Positions 16,147 through 24,910 are shown, counted from the first letter of the stretch. The stretch: 59,465 nucleotides of DNA from Actinomadura soli (GCF_005889715.1 NZ_VCKW01000012.1:1-59465); one strand, 5' to 3'. The notes: a model not told the origin generated them from the sequence alone. Translations and numbers: made by a program.

Positions 16147-17153
16147 GCGGACCGCGCCCATTCCAGGCGGGAAATGCCGCTGCGCCAGTAGTGGTACTCA
16201 GGGCACACGACCCGTCCGGTGTCGGGGCGGCTGACCCACAGCCGCAGCAGGTGCCGCTGGAACGCCGGGTCGTCGGGGTCGTCCACGAAGCCGGTCCGGC
16301 TGTGCACGGTCACGAAGTTGTTGACGAACTGGATGTCGCCGGGCTCCAGCGTCATGTCCAGCGCGATCCCCGGCCGGGTCGGGATCTCGTCGAGGAACAG
16401 CAGGCACGCCACCTCGCGGGCGCTGAGGCGGGGGACGTCCGCGAACCGGGTGGCGCTGAGGATCCGGCCCGTGCGGTAGGCGGACGACAGCAGCCCGTCC
16501 ACGTAGGAGTAGAGCCGCGAGTAGTACCAGCCGGGACTGCCCGGCGGCTCCTCGCTGACCCAGTCGGTCGGGAACCGTTCGTAGAGGATGTCGAGCCACT
16601 CGGGGTGCTCGTCCAGGACGATGTTGTAGAGCGCCATCGCGCTGGCGACCAGGCTGATCCCTCCGCTGCGGGCCGGGCGCAGGCACATCAGCCCGACGAT
16701 GTCGGTCTGGTCGGTGTGGAACGCGGCGGCCGAGGCGGTGGCGTACCCGCGCGCGTTGTGGCCCTTGGCGCCGAGGTTCCGGATGTGCCCGATCAGCTCG
16801 CCCTTGCGGTTCTGCGGCACCAGCTCGCCCAGGTGCAGGCCGATCGCCCAGTAGATCTTGGCGGCCTCCTCGACGCTGTAGCGGTCGTGGACCGGCAGGC
16901 CCCGCAGCAGGACGAACCCGGTGCCGTGCTCAAGCTCGTCCAGGACGTCGCGGACCTTCTCCGAGAACGACGGCAACGGGAAGTCGCGCTTGGACAGCTC
17001 CTGCGCGGACTTCTCCTTGACGCCCGCCAGCGCCCGGTCGAACTCCTCGAGGTCGTCCTCGGTGAACCTGCGGGCGTAGGAGTCCTCGTCGCCGGTGTCG
17101 GCCGCCGTCCAGACGCTCCGCCCGGTCACCGGCTCTCTCAAAATGTCAACCAT
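16143..17153 (-). CDS. TauD/TfdA-like Fe(II)/2-oxoglutarate dioxygenase (first of a tandem pair)
   Basis: 336 residues. His146-x-Asp148 in AAFHTDQTD and the distal VTVHSRTGFVDDP give the iron ligands. Compared with its downstream paralogue it has about 20 extra residues after position 45 (VKEKSAQELSKRDF). The ATG at 17153 is preceded by GGAG at seven bases. The stop overlaps the next gene (ATGA). 117 bases separate it from the acyl-CoA dehydrogenase upstream; the same transcript is likely. Two related oxygenases in series hint at two hydroxylations or an obligate heteromer. Confidence 0.9.
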   Translation of the reverse strand: MVDILREPVTGRSVWTAADTGDEDSYARRFTEDDLEEFDRALAGVKEKSAQELSKRDFPLPSFSEKVRDVLDELEHGTGFVLLRGLPVHDRYSVEEAAKIYWAIGLHLGELVPQNRKGELIGHIRNLGAKGHNARGYATASAAAFHTDQTDIVGLMCLRPARSGGISLVASAMALYNIVLDEHPEWLDILYERFPTDWVSEEPPGSPGWYYSRLYSYVDGLLSSAYRTGRILSATRFADVPRLSAREVACLLFLDEIPTRPGIALDMTLEPGDIQFVNNFVTVHSRTGFVDDPDDPAFQRHLLRLWVSRPDTGRVVCPEYHYWRSGISRLEWARSA

Positions 17154-17270
17154 CACAGAACTCCGAACAGAACGATTGGTGATCACGCCGAGCCGCCCCC
17201 GGCGGGGGCGCACGGTGAGGACGGCCGTTGCGTGGACGGCCCGGGCGGTGGAGCTTGTGGCCGCCCCGGG

Positions 17271-18434
17271 CTAGACCACGGTTCCGCGCTCGTCGTGAAG
17301 GCGGCCGAGGAGCTTGGCGATGGTGAGCAGCTGGATCTGCGAGGTGCCCTCGTAGATCCGGAAGATCCGGCAGTCCCGGTAGAGACGCTCGATCTCGCTC
17401 TCCTTCACGTAGCCGTAGCCGCCATGGATCTGGAGTGCCTTGTCGACGGACTGGAAGCAGTTCTCGCTGGCCACGTACTTCGCGGCCGCCCCGGCCCGCC
17501 GGACGTCCCGGTCCTGGTCGCGCAGCGCCGCCGCGTGGTAGGCGTGCAGGCGCCCGGACTGGACGAGCGCGTCGATCTCGCCGAGCATCAGCTGGATCGC
17601 CTGCAGCTCGCGGATCGGCCAGCCGAACTGGACGCGCGCCGACGCGTACCCGGCCGCGAGGTCGAGCGCGCGCATGGCGACGCCGTTGGCGAGCGCCGCC
17701 ACGTCGATCCGCGCGCTGTTGAGGACCTCCAGCGCGACGCGCCCGCCCCCGCCGGGCTCGCCGAGCACGGCGCCCCGCTCGACCCGGACGCCGTCGAAGG
17801 AGATCTCGTACGCGTGCTCACCGCGGATGCCCAGCTTCTCGATGGGTGAGGAGAAGGCGAGGCCGTCCGCGCCCGCGGGGACGAGGAACGCGGTGATGCC
17901 CTTGAAACCCGCCCCGGGTTCGGTCATGGCGAACACGACGATCTCGTCGGACTCCCGGGCGTTGCTGGTGAAGGTCTTGCCGCCGGTCAGGGTCCAGCCG
18001 TCCGGCCCGGCGGTGGCGCGGGTGCGGATGCGGCTGATGTCCGAGCCGGCGTCCGGCTCGGTCAGGGCGAAGGCTACCCGGAGGGAGCCGGTGGCGAGGC
18101 CGGGCAGGTACCGCTTGCGCTGCTCGGACGAGCCGAACTGGCGCAGCGTCTCCATGCCGAGGTAGTGGCCGGCGAACACCGACCCCAGGGACGCGTCGGC
18201 ATAGGCGACCTCCTCCATCGCGAGGACCTGGGTCACCATGTCCAGGCCCAGGCCGCCGAACTCCTCGGGGATCGTGATGCCCATGAGCCCCATCGCGGCG
18301 AGCCGGGCGACGAGCTCGGCCGGGTACTCGGCCTCCGCGTCGCGCCGGGCCGCGCCGGGCATCACCTCGTTGCGGCAGAACTCCCGCAGGGTGGCGCGGA
18401 ACTCCCGCCTCTGGTCGTCGAGCAGGTCAAACAT
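17271..18434 (-). CDS. Acyl-CoA dehydrogenase
   Basis: 387 residues of the FAD acyl-CoA dehydrogenase fold. FALTEPDAGSDISRIRTRA and a GKTFTSNARESDEIVVFA segment bind FAD/substrate, and the catalytic Glu lies in YEGTSQIQLLTIAKLLG. It introduces a trans-2 double bond into an acyl-CoA. Start ATG 18434 with GGGAGGC upstream. First gene of the minus-strand unit with the two dioxygenases, and divergent from the IclR gene across a 270-base gap that contains a strong inverted repeat. Confidence 0.93.
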   Translation of the reverse strand: MFDLLDDQRREFRATLREFCRNEVMPGAARRDAEAEYPAELVARLAAMGLMGITIPEEFGGLGLDMVTQVLAMEEVAYADASLGSVFAGHYLGMETLRQFGSSEQRKRYLPGLATGSLRVAFALTEPDAGSDISRIRTRATAGPDGWTLTGGKTFTSNARESDEIVVFAMTEPGAGFKGITAFLVPAGADGLAFSSPIEKLGIRGEHAYEISFDGVRVERGAVLGEPGGGGRVALEVLNSARIDVAALANGVAMRALDLAAGYASARVQFGWPIRELQAIQLMLGEIDALVQSGRLHAYHAAALRDQDRDVRRAGAAAKYVASENCFQSVDKALQIHGGYGYVKESEIERLYRDCRIFRIYEGTSQIQLLTIAKLLGRLHDERGTVV

Positions 18435-18611
18435 CGCTTGCCTCCCGCCCGGCCCGGACGCGCGACCGTTCACGCACCGCGCCTCCCGTCCTGACGGAAC
18501 GTTCCAGACCAGGCCGCCGAGCCGTGCGCGGACCGGCCGTGAACGCGATCCGGGGATCGGTGTTCGGCGGTGCTCCTGCGCTGGACAGCTCGACGCTCAT
18601 CTGCAACCCTG

Positions 18612-18643
18612 TCATCTAGTAAAAATCGAAGGTCACTAGATGA
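18612..18643. promoter_or_regulatory. Inverted repeat TCATCTAGT-N14-ACTAGATGA, likely IclR operator
   Basis: Perfect 9-bp arms (18612-18620 and 18635-18643) separated by 14 bases inside the 18435-18704 divergent gap, an AT-rich island in GC-rich DNA. Position between the acyl-CoA dehydrogenase/dioxygenase unit and the IclR operon suggests control of both. The rest of the gap shows nothing further beyond the GGAGG binding site of the IclR gene (18691-18695). Confidence 0.65.
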
Positions 18644-18704
18644 AAGCATATGACCGGGGGCCTGGCAAGACTCGCTCCCGGGACGACCACGGAGGACAGA
18701 CAGG

Positions 18705-19415
18705 GTGTCGACAGACAACGGTCCAGCGCCGACGCGCACGGTGGAGCGGGCCCTCACGCTGCTGGTGGAGGTCGCCACCAACGACGGCCTCGGCCTGGTG
18801 GACCTCGCGCGACGGGTCAACCTGTCGCCCGCGACCGCGTCCCGGCTGCTGCGCACGCTGGAGGCGACCGAGTTCGTGCGGCGGGACGAGGACGGCGCGT
18901 ACCACGGCGCGAGCCGGCTGATCCAGGTGGCGGTGACGTTCATGGGCAGCGCCCCGCTGTACCGGCTCGCCGACCCGCACCTCGCCGCGCTGCGCGACGA
19001 GGCGGGCGAGAGCGCCTACCTGGGCGTCGCGGGCCCGCGGAACACGGTGCTGTACGCGCGCATGGCCGAGAGCGGCAAGTCGATCCGGCACAGCGGCTGG
19101 CTCGGCCGGACCGTGCCGGTGGAGGACACCGCCATCGGCACCGCGCTGCTCGGGCAGTGCGGCGATCTCGGCTACGTGACCGCGAGCCACGCCCTCGAAG
19201 ACGGCGTGACGGCCATCGCCGGGACCGTGCGCTGGGCGGACGGCAGCGTCGCGGCGGCGATCAGCGTCGTCGGCCCGACGTTCCGGATCCCGGACGCGCA
19301 GGTGCGGAAGATCGGGAACCTGGTCGCCGCGCGCGCCCAGGCGATGTCCCGGGAACTCGGCACGCCCGACGTCGACACCGACCCGGCGACGGGCCGGTCG
19401 ACCGGCCAGTCCTGA
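18705..19415 (+). CDS. IclR family transcriptional regulator
   Basis: 236 residues. N-terminal winged helix: TVERALTLLVEVATNDG, LVDLARRVNLSPATASRLLR and the wing FVRRDEDGAYHG, followed by an effector-binding domain (residues about 85-225) with RMAESGKSIRH and TAIGTALLGQ. GTG start at 18705 with GGAGG nine bases upstream. It leads a five-gene plus-strand operon and probably binds the 18612-18643 repeat, controlling the divergent dioxygenase unit and itself. The inducer is likely a small aromatic or aliphatic acid. Confidence 0.92.
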   Translation: MSTDNGPAPTRTVERALTLLVEVATNDGLGLVDLARRVNLSPATASRLLRTLEATEFVRRDEDGAYHGASRLIQVAVTFMGSAPLYRLADPHLAALRDEAGESAYLGVAGPRNTVLYARMAESGKSIRHSGWLGRTVPVEDTAIGTALLGQCGDLGYVTASHALEDGVTAIAGTVRWADGSVAAAISVVGPTFRIPDAQVRKIGNLVAARAQAMSRELGTPDVDTDPATGRSTGQS

Positions 19416-19431
19416 ATCCGAGGGGGACCTG

Positions 19432-20217
19432 ATGTCCGAGGAAGCCGCACCGGCCGTGGGCACGCGTTCGCGGAGCGCCCGTCATGTCGCGGGGGCCGGC
19501 AACGCCGCGACCGGCCCGCCGTACGCCGCCGACCTGCCGGTCCTGCTGCGGCTGCTCGCACAGGTACGCCCGGCCGCCGACGCGGACCTGGTGTCGCTGC
19601 GCTGGGATCCGCAGGCCCCGCCTCCGTCCGCGGAGAACGGCGCGACGGCCGTGCGGCTGGAGGCCACCGTCACCAGGCGCACGCCCGGCCCCGGCCCGGC
19701 GCACGCGACGATCCACCAGGCCGTGCGCGTCGTGGACGATCTCGACCGCGTGCGGTCGCGGTCGACGGTGGCCTGGAGCGTTCCGGTCGAGCTGAGCCGG
19801 AGCACGGCCGCGGAGTGGGAGGCCGCCGACTTCGCTTCGGTGCGGTGGGGCGGCCGGCTGCGCGAGCGGCTGGCGGGAGACGCCCGCTTCACCGCCGCCG
19901 CGCGCAGCTTCGACGGCGCGATCGCGTTCGCCGCCGAGGACCGGCAGGCGCACTTCCGGATCTACCGGGGCGAGGTCATCGACGTCGCGCGCAAGTCCCT
20001 GGACGGCGCGACGTTCACCATCGAGGGCGCCGACCTGGCCTGGGCCGAGCTGCTCGCCGCCCCGTCCAACGACTTCATCCGCCGCACCAGCGACGGCCTG
20101 TTCCGCGCGATGGGCAGCGGCTACCAGTACCTGCGCATGATCAAGGCCGTGATGATCATGATCGACCACGCGCGCGAGCTGACGTCCGGGAAGACCGTGG
20201 AGGCGACCCGTGCATAA
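19432..20217 (+). CDS. SCP2-like sterol-binding-fold protein, function unknown
   Basis: 261 residues, no sure family. The C-terminal half (about 160-255) resembles the SCP2 lipid-binding fold: FDGAIAFAAEDRQAHFRIYR, EVIDVARKSLDGATFTIEG, then a helix AWAELLAAPSNDFIRRT and LRMIKAVMIMIDHARE. The N-terminal half (LLRLLAQVRPAADADLVSLR and an Arg-rich beta segment) is unassigned. ATG at 19432 after GAGGGGG. The end overlaps the hydrolase start by eight bases. With the thiolase-fold/DUF35 genes it may present a hydrophobic acyl-CoA. Confidence 0.6.
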   Translation: MSEEAAPAVGTRSRSARHVAGAGNAATGPPYAADLPVLLRLLAQVRPAADADLVSLRWDPQAPPPSAENGATAVRLEATVTRRTPGPGPAHATIHQAVRVVDDLDRVRSRSTVAWSVPVELSRSTAAEWEAADFASVRWGGRLRERLAGDARFTAAARSFDGAIAFAAEDRQAHFRIYRGEVIDVARKSLDGATFTIEGADLAWAELLAAPSNDFIRRTSDGLFRAMGSGYQYLRMIKAVMIMIDHARELTSGKTVEATRA

Positions 20218-21034
20218 CGCCGACTATCTGGAACTCGACGGCCGGCTGGCGTTCGTCGAGAGCCGGCCGGGCGCCCGCCCGGCCGTACTGTGCGTCCACA
20301 CGGCCGGGCAGAGCGGCGTGCAGTACCGGCACGCGGCCGCCGGGCTGGCCGAGCTGGGCTTCGAGGTCATCGTGCCCGACCTGCCGGGGCACGGCCGCTC
20401 GGAGCCCGCGCCCGGCGGGCCGGTCAGCGACCTGTCCTGGTACGCCGACTGGTGCATGCGGCTGATCGCCGCGCTGGGGCTGGAGCGCCCCTACCTGCTG
20501 GGCTGCTCGATCGGCGGCAGCATCGCGCTGGACATCGCCACGAAGCTGCCCGGCGGGCTGTCCGGGGTGGTCGCGCTCGACCCGTCCGGGGTGCTCGGCA
20601 GCGACGGCAGGCCGCCGCCCCGGCCGAGCCTGGAGGACTCCGGTTCCCCGAGCATGCGCGACCGCACCTACTACGGGACGGTCGAGGCGTGCGGGCGGTC
20701 CGTCCCGCCCGAGCGGGTCGAGCTGATCGCGCAGATGCACTGCCGCGAGGACTGGCACGTCACCGTCAGCGACATCCACGGCGCGCTCACCCACGACATC
20801 CGCGACGCCCTGGCCCGCATCACGTGCCCGGTGCGGATCCTCACCGGCGAGGACGACTTCTTCGTGCCGCCGAGCCGCGTCCGGCGCATCGCGGATCTCG
20901 TCCCGCACGCGGCCTTCGAGCTGCTGCCGGGCATCGGGCACTACCCGATGGAGGAGATCCCGGACTTCGCGGCGCGCTTCGAGCGCTGGGTGAAGGACTT
21001 CGACGCCGCCGCTCCCGAGGGGGTCGCGCCGTGA
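20210..21034 (+). CDS. Alpha/beta hydrolase
   Basis: 274 residues, alpha/beta fold. Nucleophile Ser100 in GCSIGGS, acid Asp in LTGEDDFFVP and His in GIGHYPMEEIP; VIVPDLPGHGRS is the usual strand-loop. GTG start at 20210 overlaps the previous stop, with GGAGG just upstream. Its own stop overlaps the next GTG (GTGA). Resembles C-C bond or ester hydrolases of the meta-cleavage/epoxide-hydrolase group; role probably ring-fission or ester opening in the IclR-controlled pathway. Specific substrate unknown. Confidence 0.9.
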   Translation: MHNADYLELDGRLAFVESRPGARPAVLCVHTAGQSGVQYRHAAAGLAELGFEVIVPDLPGHGRSEPAPGGPVSDLSWYADWCMRLIAALGLERPYLLGCSIGGSIALDIATKLPGGLSGVVALDPSGVLGSDGRPPPRPSLEDSGSPSMRDRTYYGTVEACGRSVPPERVELIAQMHCREDWHVTVSDIHGALTHDIRDALARITCPVRILTGEDDFFVPPSRVRRIADLVPHAAFELLPGIGHYPMEEIPDFAARFERWVKDFDAAAPEGVAP

Positions 21035-22197
21035 CGGTGCGCGGCGCGGCGTTCATCGTCGGCGCCCACGAGCACCCGCGCCGCGACATCCCCGACCTGT
21101 CGGTGGCGGAGATCCACGCCGAGGTGGCCCTCGCGGCGCTGGCCGACGCCGGGCTGTCCCCGCCGGACGTCGACGCCTACTTCTGCGACTCCGACGCTCC
21201 CGGCGTCGGGCCGCTGTCGATGGCGGAGTACCTGGGGACGCGCTGCCGCCACCTCGACACGACCGAGACGGGCGGCGCGTCGTACCTGTCGCACGTCGGG
21301 CACGCCGCCGCCGCGATCGCGGCCGGGAAATGCCAGGTGGCGCTGGTCGTCATGGGCGGGCGCCCGCGCACCCTGCGGCTCGCCTCCGGGCCGAGCCTGG
21401 CCGGGGCGCCGGAGACGCACTACGAGACGCACTGGGGGATCACGGACACCGTCCACAACTACGCGCTCGCCGCCATGCGGCACATGCACGAGTTCGGGAC
21501 GACGAGCAGGGACCTCGCCGAAGTGAAGGTCGCGGCATCACTGCACGCGCAGCACAACCCGAACGCCTTCCTGCGCAAGGCCGTCACCGTCGACGACGTG
21601 CTGAACTCGCCGATGATCAGCGATCCGCTGCACCGGCTGGACTGCTGCGTCATGACCGACGGCGGCGGCGCGGTCGTCGTGGCGAGCGCCGAGGTCGCCC
21701 GGCGGCTCCCGCGCCGCTCGGTCGCCGTCCTCGGGCACGGCGAGGCGGCCAAGGGCACCGGCAACGGGCGTCCCGGCCTGACGTACACGGCGGGGGTCTG
21801 GTCGGGGCCGGCGGCGTTCGCCGAGGCGGGGGTGACGCCCGCCGACATCGACTACGCGTCCGTCTACGACTCCTTCACCATCACCGCGCTGATGGCGCTG
21901 GAGGACCTGGGCTTCTGCGAGAAGGGGAAGGGCGGGCGGTTCGTCCGGGACGGCGCGCTGGTCGCCCCGCACGGGCGGCTGCCCATGAACACCGACGGCG
22001 GCGGGCTGTGCAACAACCAGCCCGACAACAGGGGAGGGATGGCGCGGATGATCGAGGCGGTGCGCCAGCTGCGCGGCGAGGCGGCGGCGGAGGTGCAGGT
22101 CCCCGACTGCCGCCTGGCGGTGGTGCACGGCTCGGGTGGACGGCTCGCCACCCGGAGCTCCGCGGCCACCCTGATCCTGGGACGTGAGGACGCGTGA
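21031..22197 (+). CDS. Thiolase-fold protein lacking catalytic Cys/His (Ltp2-like, probable retro-aldolase subunit)
   Basis: 388 residues of the thiolase/SCP-x fold. Where thiolases carry the nucleophilic Cys, this protein reads DTTETGGASYLSH (79-90), and the GHP active-site His region reads NTDGGGLCNNQP with Gln330. The conserved SVYDSFTITALMALEDLGFCEKG is typical of Ltp-type proteins. The adjacent DUF35 gene overlaps it (GTGA). Steroid side-chain retro-aldolases (Ltp2-ChsH2) have just this pair and no thiolase Cys. I infer C-C lyase rather than thiolase chemistry. GTG start at 21031 behind GAGGGGG. Confidence 0.82.
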   Translation: MTVRGAAFIVGAHEHPRRDIPDLSVAEIHAEVALAALADAGLSPPDVDAYFCDSDAPGVGPLSMAEYLGTRCRHLDTTETGGASYLSHVGHAAAAIAAGKCQVALVVMGGRPRTLRLASGPSLAGAPETHYETHWGITDTVHNYALAAMRHMHEFGTTSRDLAEVKVAASLHAQHNPNAFLRKAVTVDDVLNSPMISDPLHRLDCCVMTDGGGAVVVASAEVARRLPRRSVAVLGHGEAAKGTGNGRPGLTYTAGVWSGPAAFAEAGVTPADIDYASVYDSFTITALMALEDLGFCEKGKGGRFVRDGALVAPHGRLPMNTDGGGLCNNQPDNRGGMARMIEAVRQLRGEAAAEVQVPDCRLAVVHGSGGRLATRSSAATLILGREDA

Positions 22198-22640
22198 GCA
22201 CCCCGTTGCCCCCGGCCGATTTCACACCGGCCGGCTTCACACCTGCCGGCGCGGACGAGACCTTCTGGACGGCCACCACCGAGGGGCGGCTGCTGCTCCC
22301 CCGATGCGAATCCTGCGCGACGGTCATCTGGTACCCGCGCCCGTTCTGCCCGCGCTGCGGCGGACGCGACGTCATGTGGTTCCCGGCGTCGGGCGAGGCG
22401 ACCGTCTACTCGTACACGGTGGTGCGCAAGGCGCGCGGCGGCTACCGCGAGCTGACGCCGTACGTCGTGGCCTATGTCGAGCTGGCCGAGGGGCCGAGGA
22501 TCCTGACCAACATCGTGGGCTGCGACCCGTCCGAGGTGGGCATCGGGCAGGCCGTGACGCTCGTCTTCGACGCCCCCGCGGCCGCCGCCGAGGACGGCGG
22601 CGTCCGCGCCCGGCTGTACCGCTTCCGCCCGGCGGATTAG
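22194..22640 (+). CDS. OB-fold/zinc-ribbon DUF35 protein, partner of the thiolase-fold protein
   Basis: 148 residues. N-terminal zinc ribbon with Cys38, Cys41, Cys52 and Cys55 (RCESCA, FCPRCGG), then an OB fold (ATVYSYTVVRKA, PYVVAYVELAEGPRILTNIVG). DUF35 proteins pair with thiolase-fold enzymes and complete their active site or CoA-binding surface. GTG start at 22194 overlaps the preceding stop. Last gene of the IclR operon. The N-terminal repeat PADFTPAGFTPAGADETFW is unusual but short. Confidence 0.9.
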   Translation: MSTPLPPADFTPAGFTPAGADETFWTATTEGRLLLPRCESCATVIWYPRPFCPRCGGRDVMWFPASGEATVYSYTVVRKARGGYRELTPYVVAYVELAEGPRILTNIVGCDPSEVGIGQAVTLVFDAPAAAAEDGGVRARLYRFRPAD

Positions 22641-22743
22641 CGCAATTTATTCTTCCCTTCCGGGAGACCGATCGGCGCGACTCCACTATTGGCTCGGCCG
22701 GGCTCCGCCTCCGCCGGACGGCCCCGGCAAGTCAATTATGAAC

Positions 22744-22763
22744 ATCCTGGTATACTTCAGGAT
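22744..22763. promoter_or_regulatory. Inverted repeat ATCCTG-N8-CAGGAT upstream of the TetR gene
   Basis: Perfect 6-bp arms with TATACT (possible -10 box) between them, 84 bases before the TetR start, in the AT-rich gap 22641-22847. Plausible autoregulatory operator. It is unlike the GACCGAC-type palindromes found further right. Confidence 0.4.
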
Positions 22764-22847
22764 CCAGCGATCGGGCGGGGGATCCGCTCCGGCTCATAAG
22801 GGCGGCTCGCCCCCCTGAAGTTCTCCAATGATGCGGAGTGAACGCGG

Positions 22848-23462
22848 ATGTCGGAAGCTGCGTCGGCGCGGCGGTCGAGGCGCCGGCAGATGTCGAAGGA
22901 CGAACGGCGCGCGGAGATCATCCGCGTCGCCGCCGACCTCTTCGAGAAATTGGGGTACGCCCGCGCCTCCATGGACGACATCGCCGCCGCCGTCGGAATC
23001 GGCAAGCCCACTCTGTATCACTACTTCCGCAGTAAGTCGGAACTGCTCTGGTACATGCACGAGGAGCTGATCGACGGCCTCATCGAGTCGCACGGCGCCC
23101 GGGTCGAGCAGGGATTGGAACCGGCCGAACTGCTGCGCGGCGTGATCCATGACTTTCTGCGGAACATCGCCACCAGGCGCGGCCAGTGCCGGGTCTTCTT
23201 CGAGAACCACCGCGAGCTTCCGGACGCCGATCTCGCCGTCGCCACCGAGAAACGCGCCCGGTACGAGGCGATGGTGCAGGACGTCGTCCGCGACGGCATC
23301 GCCGCCGGAACTTTCCGCAAGGTCGACGCCAAATTGTTCAGCCTCGCGATATTCGGCATGAGCAACTGGGCCTACCAGTGGTACCACTCCGACGGAGAGC
23401 TCACCCAGGACGAGATCGCCGACGCCTTCTGGGACTACGCCTACCGCGGCCTGATGCCCTGA
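22848..23462 (+). CDS. TetR family transcriptional regulator
   Basis: 204 residues. A basic N-terminus (RRSRRRQMSKDERRAEII) leads into the TetR helix-turn-helix: DLFEKLGYARASMDDIAAAV and GIGKPTLYHYFRSKSELL. The C-terminal ligand domain resembles KstR2/FadR-type regulators of acyl-CoA catabolism (FFENHRELPD, MVQDVVRDGIAAGTF). It converges with the MFS gene and is the only TetR regulator in the window, so it is a candidate reader of the three operator copies at 25231, 27904 and 29385, though a regulator elsewhere could do this. Confidence 0.93.
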   Translation: MSEAASARRSRRRQMSKDERRAEIIRVAADLFEKLGYARASMDDIAAAVGIGKPTLYHYFRSKSELLWYMHEELIDGLIESHGARVEQGLEPAELLRGVIHDFLRNIATRRGQCRVFFENHRELPDADLAVATEKRARYEAMVQDVVRDGIAAGTFRKVDAKLFSLAIFGMSNWAYQWYHSDGELTQDEIADAFWDYAYRGLMP

Positions 23463-23484
23463 GGCCAGGGCCCCAGGGCATCAG
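23451..23484. terminator. Bidirectional hairpin between convergent TetR and MFS genes
   Basis: CTGATGCCCTG (23451-23461) pairs perfectly with 23474-23484 over 11 bp around a 12-base loop. The left arm includes the TetR stop codon. It serves both converging genes. Confidence 0.7.
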
Positions 23485-23497
23485 ACCTGCGCGGTGG

Positions 23498-24910
23498 TCA
23501 GGCGGTGCTGACCGTGCCCGCCTCGTCCGGCCCCGGGCCCGGGCCGAGGTCCTGGTCCGCCGTGACCGGGTCCTCGATGTCGTCCCGGTAGGTCTCCGGC
23601 AGCAGGAGCACCGACACGAGGGTGACGAGGCACACGCCCGCCATGTAGACCGCGATCGACGCCCATGATCCCGTCCAGGCGTACAGGGACGTGGCGATGA
23701 GCGGGGCCAGCGCGCCGCCGACCACCGAGGCGACCTGGATGCTCAGCGACATCGCCGAGTAGCGGGTCGCGGTCGGGAACGTCTCGGCGAAGAAGGCGCC
23801 CTGGGGTGCGTACATCGTCGTGTGCATCAGCCCCAGCCCGACGACGAACGCGAACACGATGACGATGGGCGACTCGGTGTTGAGCAGCGGCCAGAAGGCG
23901 AACGCCCACACCGTGAGCATCAGCGAACCGGCCGTCAGCATCGTCTTGCGGCCGATGCGGTCCGACAGCGCTCCCGCGACGGGGAGCAGGACGAGCTGGA
24001 CCCCGGCGCCGAGCAGCACGCCCAGCAGGATCCGGCTCTTCGGCATGTCGAGGATGTCCTCGTTGGTCCCGTAGGCGACGGCGAAAGTCATGAAGAGGTA
24101 GTAGGTGACGTTGATGCCGACGTAGGCGCCGCCGATGAGGACGATCTTCCTCGGGTAGCGGCTCAGCGCCTCCAGGACCGGCGAGCGTCCGGCCGGCGGC
24201 TTCGGCCGCTTGGCCGGGCCGGCCTCCGCGGCGCGCTGCAGGCGCTTGAACGCGTGGGTCTCCTCGATCCGCAGCTGAATGTAGATCGTCAGCCCGAGCA
24301 GGACGACGCTCGCGAGGAACGGCAGCCGCCAGCCCCAGGCGTCGAAGGACTCCGACGTGGTGACCAGGTCCGCGATCAGGAAGGCGAGGTTGCCGACCAG
24401 GATGCCCGCGGGCCCGCCGGCGAGCGCGAAGCTGGAGAAGAACCCGCGGCGGTCGGACGGCGCGCTCTCCAGCGCCAGCAGGATCACCCCGCCGGTCTGG
24501 CCGCCGAGCGCGATCCCCTGGACGAGCCGCAGCAGCACCAGCAGGAGCGGGGCCGCCGGTCCGATGGCGTCGTAGGTGGGCAGCACGCCGATGAGCGTGG
24601 TGCCGATGCCCATCGTCAGGAGCACCATGACGAGGGAGCGCTTGCGGCCGTGCACGTCGCCGAGATGGCCGAAGATCACCGCGCCGAGCGGCCGGGCGAC
24701 GAACCCGACGGCGAACGTCGAGAACGACAGCAGCGCCCCGGCGAGCGGGCTGTGCCCGGGGAAGAACAGATCGGGGAAGACCAGCGCCGCGGCGGTCCCG
24801 TAAATGAAGAAGTCGTAGTTCTCGATGCTCGACGCCGCCAGCGCCGCGGCGGCGATCCTCAGCGTGCCCTTCTTCGGCACTTCTTTCGCGGGTGTCGTTC
24901 CGGAGGCCAT
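23498..24910 (-). CDS. MFS transporter, metabolite:H+ symporter (MHS) family
   Basis: 470 residues with about twelve transmembrane helices. The MHS marks are IENYDFFIYGTAAALVFP at the start of helix 1, the RPLGAVIFGHLGDVHGRKRS loop 2-3 motif, LRLVQGIALGGQTGG and ALSDRIGRKTM. The family imports organic acids, betaine or aromatic acids with protons. A long central loop and an acidic/Gly-Pro C-terminal tail are present. AAAGGA eight bases upstream supports the ATG at 24910. It is divergent from the flavin monooxygenase across a 537-base gap containing a GACCGACCGGTCGG operator. Confidence 0.92.
   Translation of the reverse strand: MASGTTPAKEVPKKGTLRIAAAALAASSIENYDFFIYGTAAALVFPDLFFPGHSPLAGALLSFSTFAVGFVARPLGAVIFGHLGDVHGRKRSLVMVLLTMGIGTTLIGVLPTYDAIGPAAPLLLVLLRLVQGIALGGQTGGVILLALESAPSDRRGFFSSFALAGGPAGILVGNLAFLIADLVTTSESFDAWGWRLPFLASVVLLGLTIYIQLRIEETHAFKRLQRAAEAGPAKRPKPPAGRSPVLEALSRYPRKIVLIGGAYVGINVTYYLFMTFAVAYGTNEDILDMPKSRILLGVLLGAGVQLVLLPVAGALSDRIGRKTMLTAGSLMLTVWAFAFWPLLNTESPIVIVFAFVVGLGLMHTTMYAPQGAFFAETFPTATRYSAMSLSIQVASVVGGALAPLIATSLYAWTGSWASIAVYMAGVCLVTLVSVLLLPETYRDDIEDPVTADQDLGPGPGPDEAGTVSTA

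Noticed and set aside
21031-22197. Simple acetyl-CoA acetyltransferase label
   Set aside because: The nucleophilic Cys and the active-site His of thiolases are not present at the expected places.
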